From Pararhodonellum marinum (GTDB lineage Bacteria > Bacteroidota > Bacteroidia > Cytophagales > Cyclobacteriaceae), in NCBI RefSeq assembly GCF_015354735.1, contig NZ_JACEFJ010000001.1:620001-684000 (forward strand): a DNA stretch of 64,000 bases. Reading direction: 5' to 3'. Shown in pieces: positions 43,972 to 53,200 of the stretch (positions are counted from its first letter, which is position 1; the number at the start of each line of letters is the position of its first letter). Under the pieces are notes generated by a model. That model worked only from the letters and a program-made list of their open reading frames with translations, was not told the DNA's origin and ran no database searches. Position numbers and translations under genes: made by a program.

Positions 43972-46900
43972 TTAATTTTTGATGACTTGAACCCAACCTT
44001 TGTGGGTTTGTGATTCTCCGGATTCGCTTTCGGTTTCCAGGATGTAATAGTAAGTCCCACCATTCAGCCCATCAGCGTCCCAATCATTCTTATAATCCAA
44101 GGACTCATACACCTGATCTCCCCATCGGTTCAAGACTATCAGTTTGATTTTCTGGAATTGATCGATGGCCCTTATTCTAAAGGTTTCATTTTTGCCGTCA
44201 TTATCAGGTTTAAACACATTGGGAATGAATAGTGGTAAAATCTGATTTCGATCAATACCTTCATTGTTGGAGGGATCAAGGTCTCTTTCTTCTGATTCTG
44301 CTACTACTCTGTTGATAATGGGACCTTCTTTACTGGCAATGACGGTGAGGAAGATTTTTACGGTTTCCCCAACCTCCAAATCCTGATTGGACCAAGCAAG
44401 ATACCTTACGGTTTGGTGCATCACGTTTCCTTTATACACTTCCCCGAATCGGTGCACCTCAAATCTGAGGGGACTTACATTATCCGGCAGGTATTCTTTG
44501 ATCACCGCTAGCTTTGCCGGGATAAAACCATTGTTGGTCAAGGTTATTTCATAGGTAAATTCATCACCTTCATGAATTTTGGTATTGAAAGAGGTTTTAT
44601 AGATCTGTAGATCTACTGCCCTAGGGTTGACAGTAAGCAAATCCCCATCAAATTTTTGTTCAAAACTTCCGATCTGAGCCTGGATTTGATTTATAAACGT
44701 ACCCTCATGCATGGCCATGACATCAATGGTAAAACGGATTTCATCCAGAGGTCTCATGGTAATGATCTTCCATTTGTTGTCCTCCTCCAAGTCCATTGAG
44801 GATGATGTAATGAGCAATCCTTCCGGAAGCAGATCTTCCACCACCAGGTCTTTCAATTCAAACTGACTGTTGTTTTTAATGGAAATCTGGTAGGTTACTG
44901 TTTCTCCTTCAAGAATTGTTTTTTCTTGTAATGTTTTCTGGATCACCAATTCAACAGGCAAGATGACCACTTTTATTTCTGCTGTTGCGCAGTTGTCTGG
45001 GACCTTGTTTTCACAAATGCTATAGGTTATGGTGTAGGTATCTGGTTTGGTGTCTGCCCCTAATAAAATGTTAGCATGGTCATCAAAAGCAATGGGAAGG
45101 GATACCAGCTGATTTCTGCTGTCTCTGACAGAAATGATGGAGGGTGTGACGCTGCCCTCTGATATGACAGCGCCCTTGTAGGTATCATTGTCTAAGATTC
45201 CAATCAGCAAATTGTCCTCATAACCTTTAAAGGGACCAAAACTATCACCATTGGCTTCAATTTCTGCCAGTTCGACTTGCACAAATATTACATTGCTGCT
45301 GACCATCGCACAACCACCGCTTGAAACCATTCTTCTGAAATAAGTATCCTCTCTGATGATGCCCGATTGAAAATCTTTTAATTCTGCTCCGACAAAATCC
45401 TCCCAATCATTGCCGTTCAGGGATTTTTGCCATTGGTATTCAAAGTGTCCGTCACCTCCAGTTGGCTGAGTCCCTTCAAAGAGGGTAGGGGCATCGTTTT
45501 TAAAAATGACCTGATCACCGGTGATTTGATTATTTTGGATTGCAGCAGTGACCACGGTCGTTACTTTTAATCTGTTCAGAGAAATGCAGCCATCTAAAAA
45601 TGAGGCAGCAAAGTATTCCATGCCATCCGTCAGTAATGTTTCTGGATCCACGGAAATACCGCCTTCAGGTGCATCATACCAGCTGATTTGATCCCCTTCG
45701 ATGGTGATATTGGCCAGTGTAGGATTATCATTGGCACAGAAAAATTGGATTTCTTCTCCTACAGGCGTTGGAGGACTGTTCTGAAGATTGAGTGAAACAA
45801 TGGTTTGGTCCTCGCCTGTGCAAATCCCAAAAACTGTGTATTCAAATTCGTATTGCCCTGCAGCTAGGTCCTCGGTATTCCATATATTACCAATCAAATT
45901 CGCATCACCTTTGACTACCTGCCAATTCCCATAATTGGCAAATTCTCCTTCTAAGAAATCAAATAAATTCAGCACATCGCCTTGGCAAACAGAGGCCGTC
46001 AAACCATTTCCAGCCATTGCACCAGTATCAGTATCCGGGATTTCAAAATCCAATACCACATTCAAACAAGATAGTGGATTGGGATGTGTCAATCGCACTT
46101 GGTACAAACCATGGTTCAGTGCAGCCTGGAAATTTTCAAAATCCAGTCTTGAGGAAGTACTTAGTATGGTTTCCGGTTCAGAGGCCTTCCACCATTCAAA
46201 GGTCAAAAAATCCAGATTGGAAAGGCTTAGACTTCCATTTTGACCTTCACAGAGATTGTTAGGCATGATTTGAGGGAAATTGTTTTCGCTTACCCTGTAA
46301 TTTTGGTTGATGATATTGCCGCATTGGTCCTCTAGCCTAAAGGTATAATTTCCTTTTTCCAATCGTGAAAAGTAGGGGTCATTGCCATTGTTGAGGGCAA
46401 ATGGTTTTCCGTCTTTGGCCACTATGCTGTACGTAAGCGGAAAATAGCCATTTGCAGATATGGCCACATCAAACAAACCATCAGGACAGGAAAAGCTGTT
46501 GATGTCAAAAAATTTCAATTCTTTCTCAAATTCAAATTCTTCCAGGATATCCAGACAATAACCTAAGGGCTTATCACCATTTTGCAGATCAGCACCGTTT
46601 TTCCAATTGGTATAAGATTTGACAACCCTGAATTTTCCTGAAAAAGTCAGGTTATAATTCGTGCTTCCATTTTTCAACATGTGGGCATTGGCTGCACTCA
46701 ATTCTTCACCTTCTTGATAGGGTGTAGCAGTTGCGGGGTGCACCCAATTTCCTGAGGCCTCTTCCCAAAGTTGAAGGCCTATTTTTTCATTTTGACTAGC
46801 ATTTAAATTGCTTTGGTGTTGCAATTGAATGTTGAATGACCCACAGTTTTCTTCTATAATCACTTGATTTTCTTGTATGGATTGAGCGGGCAGGTTAATT

Positions 46901-48366
46901 GTAACCTGATGACTTGTTCCACAACTCTCATTTACAAAAAAACTGTAATCGCCAACAGGTAAATCAGCCAGATAGAATTCTGATGGATTTCCTATAAAAA
47001 TGTGTTCCGAGACATCATGGGGCAAAGTGAAGGGATAATTTGAAGGGGCTTCTGTGATTTGGACCATGGACATGTCATAATCCGTGGCGGCCAACCTGAG
47101 CGAGGCATGTTCAATTCCACATCCCCTTAATACTGTGGGTACGGGAGGCAGGATTTGAACTTCATTGAACCCTGTAATTTGAGCCTTTCGACCACATTGA
47201 TCCGAAATCTCGACCACATATTCTCCTTCAGGAATAGGCTGGCCTTGACCTCCGAAATACACAAATTCTTCCTCAAATGGACCTGGATAATTTTGATTAA
47301 AAGCGATGGGGTCAAATCCGTCAGGGTAGCTCTGAAAATTTATGGTATAAGGAGGAGAGAAGAATTTTGGATTGATGGAAAGGTACCTTTCCCCGCAACC
47401 TGCGCTGTAAAACAGATCATCTGAAATCTCCAAACCCATTTCTACCGGAAAAGTCGGACTTATGGTTTCATTGCCGCAAGCATCGATGGTTTTGATTGAA
47501 TAACTGTAAGGAGTCGCATTGAAAAATGGTATTTTGGATTCAAATGTCTCTTCTGTGGCATTTCCCTCAGGTAGAATCATGTTAAATTCAATTTCATCCC
47601 CGTTGGGATTAACCACTGTGAAAATCACAGCCACTGGGTATTGAATGGCACTGCCTTTGCTATTCAGGACATGGGTCACCTTGACCTCATCACAACTTTC
47701 TAAAACTGGAGAAAAACTGACTTCAGAGGCATCAATTTCGATGTTTGGGCTTTGCAGTTGAAAAGACTGTGTTACCCTTTCCCCACATTCATGGGTAACC
47801 AGCACAGTATAGTTGCCCTCCGGTAACCCGTCAAAAATCGGATTTTGTTGAGGCCCGATGTTAGCCGGACCCCTGATTTCGAAAGAGGCTGCTTTGCCAG
47901 TGATCAAATTGATGGATATTTTGCCGTCATTGCCGGAGCAGATGTTTTCACCTATCACGGAAAAAGTAATGGGTTCATAGCTTTTTACAATGTCAAATTC
48001 CTTTGATTGGGTACCGCTTTCACCGTTTAGCGTTTGGACAGCTGTGACTTTATAGTCTCCTGCAGAGAGTCCAGTGATGGTCTGGGCTTCCTGAATTGAA
48101 ATTGGTGAATTGAAATCAGGTGCTTTGAAAATATGGTAGGTGATGGTGGCACCATTTTGGGTATTGGCTACTCCAAAGTTCAATGATCCTCCGTTCGGAC
48201 AAGTTTCATCATTGACCTCAACGGTAAAATCAAAGTCATTCAGGTCTTGGGCGGAGGCAGAAATGGACAATCCAAATAAAAACAAAACCAAACAAAATAT
48301 TTGGTAGGGTATGGATTGGCAAACCTTTCTTGAATCATTATTGAACATAAAGCTAAAAGTTCTCAT
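43972..48366 (-). CDS. Giant secreted protein with T9SS type B sorting domain
   Basis: The 1464-residue protein has a signal peptide, about 1000 residues of Ig/SprB-like beta repeats with regular Cys and GxY turns (CGNETIS, CGRKAQITGF, CGTSHQVTINL), an extra Ig-like segment, two DUF11-type domains (about 1139-1230 and 1249-1340; LVIQKTLQEKTILEGETVTY and IYKTSFNTKIHEGDEFTY) and a gliding-type CHU_C sorting domain from about 1380 (IPNVFKPDNDGKNETF, then LNRWGDQVYES). It should be exported by T9SS. Immediately downstream is a PorP/SprF gene, its likely anchor. It is probably an adhesin or matrix protein. Confidence 0.93.
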   Translation of the reverse strand: MRTFSFMFNNDSRKVCQSIPYQIFCLVLFLFGLSISASAQDLNDFDFTVEVNDETCPNGGSLNFGVANTQNGATITYHIFKAPDFNSPISIQEAQTITGLSAGDYKVTAVQTLNGESGTQSKEFDIVKSYEPITFSVIGENICSGNDGKISINLITGKAASFEIRGPANIGPQQNPIFDGLPEGNYTVLVTHECGERVTQSFQLQSPNIEIDASEVSFSPVLESCDEVKVTHVLNSKGSAIQYPVAVIFTVVNPNGDEIEFNMILPEGNATEETFESKIPFFNATPYSYSIKTIDACGNETISPTFPVEMGLEISDDLFYSAGCGERYLSINPKFFSPPYTINFQSYPDGFDPIAFNQNYPGPFEEEFVYFGGQGQPIPEGEYVVEISDQCGRKAQITGFNEVQILPPVPTVLRGCGIEHASLRLAATDYDMSMVQITEAPSNYPFTLPHDVSEHIFIGNPSEFYLADLPVGDYSFFVNESCGTSHQVTINLPAQSIQENQVIIEENCGSFNIQLQHQSNLNASQNEKIGLQLWEEASGNWVHPATATPYQEGEELSAANAHMLKNGSTNYNLTFSGKFRVVKSYTNWKNGADLQNGDKPLGYCLDILEEFEFEKELKFFDINSFSCPDGLFDVAISANGYFPLTYSIVAKDGKPFALNNGNDPYFSRLEKGNYTFRLEDQCGNIINQNYRVSENNFPQIMPNNLCEGQNGSLSLSNLDFLTFEWWKASEPETILSTSSRLDFENFQAALNHGLYQVRLTHPNPLSCLNVVLDFEIPDTDTGAMAGNGLTASVCQGDVLNLFDFLEGEFANYGNWQVVKGDANLIGNIWNTEDLAAGQYEFEYTVFGICTGEDQTIVSLNLQNSPPTPVGEEIQFFCANDNPTLANITIEGDQISWYDAPEGGISVDPETLLTDGMEYFAASFLDGCISLNRLKVTTVVTAAIQNNQITGDQVIFKNDAPTLFEGTQPTGGDGHFEYQWQKSLNGNDWEDFVGAELKDFQSGIIREDTYFRRMVSSGGCAMVSSNVIFVQVELAEIEANGDSFGPFKGYEDNLLIGILDNDTYKGAVISEGSVTPSIISVRDSRNQLVSLPIAFDDHANILLGADTKPDTYTITYSICENKVPDNCATAEIKVVILPVELVIQKTLQEKTILEGETVTYQISIKNNSQFELKDLVVEDLLPEGLLITSSSMDLEEDNKWKIITMRPLDEIRFTIDVMAMHEGTFINQIQAQIGSFEQKFDGDLLTVNPRAVDLQIYKTSFNTKIHEGDEFTYEITLTNNGFIPAKLAVIKEYLPDNVSPLRFEVHRFGEVYKGNVMHQTVRYLAWSNQDLEVGETVKIFLTVIASKEGPIINRVVAESEERDLDPSNNEGIDRNQILPLFIPNVFKPDNDGKNETFRIRAIDQFQKIKLIVLNRWGDQVYESLDYKNDWDADGLNGGTYYYILETESESGESQTHKGWVQVIKN

Positions 48367-48718
48367 TTGGGTTTAAAAAGTTAAACAGCTAAATCCGGGT
48401 TTTATTAATCATGTATCATTTATACGATTCAAATATAAAAATGTTTCTTGATATATAAAAAATGTTTTTCGTATTTATTTTTTTGCATTACATATTTTTA
48501 GAAATTTCTTTGAAAAAGAACAAGCCTTAGCATCAATCCGTATCAAAAAACTACCAAAATGGATCTTTTGGGCCTCGAAATCTATTGAAAGGGACTGGTT
48601 TATTTTCCGAATCAAACGGATTTAAACCAAAAATTCCATTTCAAGATTAGATTCTAATCCTGAAATGGAAATTCTACCAATTTAAAAAGGCAACTCTTGT
48701 CGCGGAAATATATTGTGC
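48367..48718. other. Intergenic region with one terminator
   Basis: These 352 bp separate the leftward WecG-type gene (its 3' end at 48719) from the start of the T9SS cargo gene (48366). The right part holds the terminator at 48628-48668. The left part, AT-rich with TATTTTTTTGC-like strings, should carry the promoter of the cargo operon. No open frame is supported. Confidence 0.5.
48628..48668 (-). terminator. Rho-independent terminator behind the WecG-type gene
   Basis: CCATTTCA-GATTAGA (48636-48651) pairs with TCTAATC-TGAAATGG (48653-48668) with a single internal mismatch, and the minus strand continues AATTTTTGG. It lies about 50 bp downstream of the gene ending at 48719. Confidence 0.8.
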
Positions 48719-49486
48719 TTACTGAAAGACCTCTTTTTTCTGGAGTTCTTGGGCAGGGTTACTGGACTTAATTTTTTCGGATGCAATCCTTGATATAAAT
48801 ACAGGGCCAAAGACCAAATACCTTCTCCAAAGTCTTTTGGGTTCTTTGACCAACCTGACAAACCATTCAAGTCCCAAATTGACCCAGATTGGGTGGGGTC
48901 TCTGAATGGTACCAGCATAAAAATCAAACACAGCTCCGATGGAACAGATTACTTTTGCATCAAGGTGTTCTTTGAAGTTGGCTACCCATTTCTCCTGTTT
49001 CGGAGCGGTCATGCCTACAAACAACACATCAGGCCTGTACAGGTTGACCTTATTGATCATGATGGCATTTTCCAAATCGTTAAATTTATCCTTGAATGGT
49101 GGAGAATAAGATTCCATCTGAATATTTGGATATTCTTTGTTCAACCGCTCTTTGATTTTTTGCAGTGTGGGCTCCGAAGATCCGAGATAGAAACATTTGC
49201 CTCCACTTTCGTTGAGACTTTTTAGAAAGTGCTCGTGTAAATCTGCACCAGCTACCTTCTGAATGGATTGTCCGGTGAGAATTTTGGTAGACAAAACAAT
49301 GCCTACGCCATCCGGTAAAAGCACATCAGATTTTTGTAATGCTTTTTTGAACTCAGAATCTTCCTCAGCCAGACAATGAGAATATTGATTAATCGTATTG
49401 ATGACCAATTTTTCTTTTCTCGGTAGTTGCTTGAGATTTCCAGTAAAGATTCTGTATTGTGTAAATAGTGTTTGTAAATTACTCAT
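48719..49486 (-). CDS. WecG/TagA/CpsF family glycosyltransferase (GT26)
   Basis: The 255-residue protein has the GT26 order: LLPDGVGIVLSTKILTG (the substrate-binding DG motif), VAGADLHEHFL, FYLGSSEPTLQKIKERL and VLFVGMTAPKQEKWV, then GAVFDFYAGTIQRPHPIW and the ending WFVRLVKEPKRLWRRYL. It transfers an N-acetylmannosaminuronic acid, ManNAc or similar sugar to a lipid-linked acceptor in exopolysaccharide or teichoic acid assembly. Gene position at the left edge of the polysaccharide locus supports this. It reads leftward, with the 783-bp AT-rich region on its right. Confidence 0.92.
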   Translation of the reverse strand: MSNLQTLFTQYRIFTGNLKQLPRKEKLVINTINQYSHCLAEEDSEFKKALQKSDVLLPDGVGIVLSTKILTGQSIQKVAGADLHEHFLKSLNESGGKCFYLGSSEPTLQKIKERLNKEYPNIQMESYSPPFKDKFNDLENAIMINKVNLYRPDVLFVGMTAPKQEKWVANFKEHLDAKVICSIGAVFDFYAGTIQRPHPIWVNLGLEWFVRLVKEPKRLWRRYLVFGPVFISRIASEKIKSSNPAQELQKKEVFQ

Positions 49487-50269
49487 AAATTGTTCGATAA
49501 AAATACTTCAAAACAGTTATTTGGGGCGTTAAACTAAGCTTATAAAATATTTACTTCCAGTTAAAAGGCTTATTAGATTGTAAATTACATAAAAATTATT
49601 TTAAAATACAAGAATATGTATTTAAAAATCTTTTTTTTCTCTACCTTAACTTAATTCGTGAAGTTTAAAGGTAATGAAAAATATAATGAAAACAAAAAAA
49701 AATATTTATATTCAAAGAATTTAGACATCTAATATAATATAGGATTCTGAATTAAGCCTTTTAGCTCAGGGAGTTAGCCATCACTATTTATCCCATGTAG
49801 TTTTTTTTAAATTTAGAATTCTTCACTTATTTCAATCCTAAGGTTTTATGAAGATGTTACAGCTAGGTTACCAGTCTGTTTATCACTTAATACAGGAGAC
49901 CAACTTATTTTTTCACCGTCCCTATTTCAAAAGTGATTGAAATCGAAATAATTAAAATTGTTGTTTTTTTAAAATTTAATTCTAATATTAAAATGTTTAG
50001 CACGATAAATTGATTAAACATTTTGCTGAATACGAAAAGCAATTAATAATATTTTAATTCACCCATTGCAACTTTTGCTATTCGTACTGCAAATTTATTA
50101 GGCCAAATGTTGATTCAACTGGAAAAGTGGTTTTTTGATCACCCCTTAATACCAGATTTCAGATGAGTCGAATTTTGAACTTTGTATGCTTACACCTAGA
50201 TACACTGTTTTTTCGAATAGGGCCGTTCAATTTATAGTTGCTTGATTTAAATATTTAAATTAGGATTAC
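49487..50269. other. Long AT-rich intergenic region at the polysaccharide locus
   Basis: The 783 bp between the WecG-type gene and the giant beta-helix gene are extremely AT-rich and contain no supported open frame. They hold divergent promoters and possibly a long 5' leader of the beta-helix gene. A TTAGCTCAGGGAGTTAGCC string near 49760 looks slightly tRNA-like but cannot fold as one. No hairpin terminator is clear. Confidence 0.5.
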
Positions 50270-53200
50270 ATGAAAACACTTGTACCAAAATTGCTGCTTT
50301 TGATGATAGGTCTGGTACTTCATCAAACCATTTTCGCAGCAAGCTATTACTTTTCAGATCTATCAGGTAATGATTCCAGATCTGCAGCCGAGGCCCAGAA
50401 CCCTGATACCCCTTGGAAATCCATTGATAAATTGAATGCCATTTTCAATAGCCTTCAACCAGGGGATCAAATATTGTTTAAGAGAGGGGAGACCTTTTAT
50501 GGCTCGATCCGAATGAGTAAATCCGGAACCAATGGAGCGCCTATCGTTTTCTCCGCTTATGGATCAGGGGCAAAACCCATCATAACTTCCCTTGTCAAGC
50601 TGGGAGATTGGAAATCTATGGGCAATAATATTTTTGAAAGTACAGATCCCCGATTGGGAAATGATGTGACCGTGTTGGTGTTTAATGGAAAGCCCCAGGA
50701 AATGGGCAGATTCCCTAATGCTAAAACTGGTCAAAATGGTTACGTAACCATTAAAGCCAGAAACGGGAATACGTCCGTAACCAGTGATGAATTATCCGGA
50801 GCTCCCAATGTCACCGGCGGTGAGGTGGTCATCCGAAAGAACCATTGGGTCATAGACCGACACCAGATAACTTCTCATGCAGGCAATACCATCAATTATG
50901 GCGGAGGAGGCAGCAATTACCAGCCTGCCAATAACTTTGGGTTTTTTGTCCAAAACCACTTCAATACCTTGGATATTCAGGGAGAGTGGTATTATAACCC
51001 AAACGGAAAAAGGATGAATGTCCATTTTGGTGGTACTACTCCCAATAACGCAGATGTAAGGGTCAGTACATTGGAAAACCTTGTGAGCAATACCGGAAAT
51101 GTAAGTAATGTTGTATTTGAAAATCTGGAGTTTCGAGGAGCCAATAGAAATGCTTTTTACCTGACTAATACAACAAGAATCGCCATCAAAAACTGTGACA
51201 TTCATTTCTCAGGGCAGCATGCCATCCATTCAATTGTCAGCAACGAAATGCAAGTTGAAAACAATGTGATCACTCATTCTTATAATGGTGGATTGTTTCT
51301 TCAGTACAACGACGTCAATACCCGAATTAGAGGCAATAAGTTTGACCAGACTTACATGTTCCAAGGCATGGGAAGGAGCGGAGATTTAAATGGAAATGCC
51401 ATTTATGCCCATGCTGATTCACACAATCACCTGATTGAATTCAATGAATTTACCCAATCAGGTTATCAGGCCATTTATTTTGGAGGCAACAATACCATAG
51501 TAAGAAACAATTTTGTGGACGGATTTTGCTTGGTCAAAGATGACGGAGCGGGTATTTATACCTACACCGGCAACAGCAACACCAATTATACCAATAGGGA
51601 AATCTCCTACAATATTGTTGTAAACGGTCCGGGGGCAGTAGCAGGCACACCTTATTATTTCAATGGAAGACCAGGTCAGGCAGAAGGGATTTATTTGGAC
51701 GACAATTCCTCCGGAATCAACATCTTCAGAAATTCCATTGCCAATGTAGCCAATCATGGGATTTTCATTCACAACGCACGGAATTTGGATATTTATGACA
51801 ACACTTTTTATAATGCCAACTACCAAGTTGCCTTTGCCCATGATAATCTTGGCAATCCCATACGAAATGTAACCGTTAGGGATAATGTGTTTTTTGCGAA
51901 ATTGGCGTCCCAAAACCTACTTTTTAAAAGAACCAATAAGGATGATATGTTTCAGATGGGCAACTTGGATCGAAATAGGTATGTTAGGCCTTTTGATGAT
52001 GGTGTCAGCATCGTAAATTCCCGAAATACAGGCGGTTCATGGGTTACCCAATCCTATGACCTGGAAGGTTGGAAAAAAGCCTCGGGTAAAGACCAGAATT
52101 CCAAAGGAAGCCCAGTTATCCTTACTCCCTATGAAATTAAGAAGATCACAGGAAACAATCAATTTGCCAATGGGACCTTTAATGCAAATTTGAATGGCTC
52201 CTATTGTTATTCCCCTCAGAATAATTGTAAAACTACTTGGCTAAACGGTAAACTGGACGGAGGAGCGATTCAAGTAGAGAGTCCGAACACCACCAACGTC
52301 ATCATTGGGGTAGGTGCTGTCAATAAATCAAAGCATTATGTTTTGAAGCTTTCTGCCATGTCTAATAAAAACGCCAATATCCAGGTTTTTCTCAGGCAAA
52401 GTAACGCGCCTTATGCTGCTTTAACCCCTGTTTCAAATCTTAAACTGGATACCAAACGCCAAGAACTCGAGACTGTTCTTTCCTTTCCCAATACAGAAGC
52501 CAATGCGAGCATTGTGTTTTTGACTAATGACCCTGGTCTTACGTATTGGATGGACAACATTGAATTGAGAGAGGTAGATGCGGCTTTAAAGAATCCGGAT
52601 GACTATTTTCTCTTTGAGTACAACAAAACTGGTTCGGATAAATCAGTTGGTTTGAATGGAGCGTATGTGGATGCTTTTAACAATTCCTATTCAGGATCTG
52701 TCACCATCAAGCCTTTTCAATCCGTTTTATTGATCAGAACTTCACAAGAACCGGGCGAAGACGAGGCGCCCTTACCCTCGGTGGAAATTACCTCACCCCA
52801 AAACAAATCTGATTTTGATCTTGCTGAGCTTATTGATATTACTGTGGATATCAAAAATGATAATGGCAAAATACAGAAAATAGATTACTTCACCGATGCG
52901 AAACTGATTGGTACTGTAAATAGCAAACCTTATAATTTCACATGGAAGAATGCCACTAGCGGGGTTCATTTTTTGATAGCAAAAGCGACTTTAGAGGGAG
53001 GAAAAACAGTAGAATCTGAACCTGTGGAAATCTATGTGCAGGAAGAGATTATTGATATTGTGTTGTTTAAAGTTAACCTAAGTGCTTTGCCTGCTGATGG
53101 GGGAACTGTAGCAACCAATCCGGGCCCGACTGAAGTGGAAGCAGGTCAAAAAGTTAAAGTTGTCGCTGATTCCAAACCCGGTTATGCATTTGAACATTGG

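Noticed and set aside
49759-49780. tRNA-like TAGCTCAG string
   Set aside because: The surrounding bases form no acceptor, anticodon or T arms, and the TTC-loop motif is absent.
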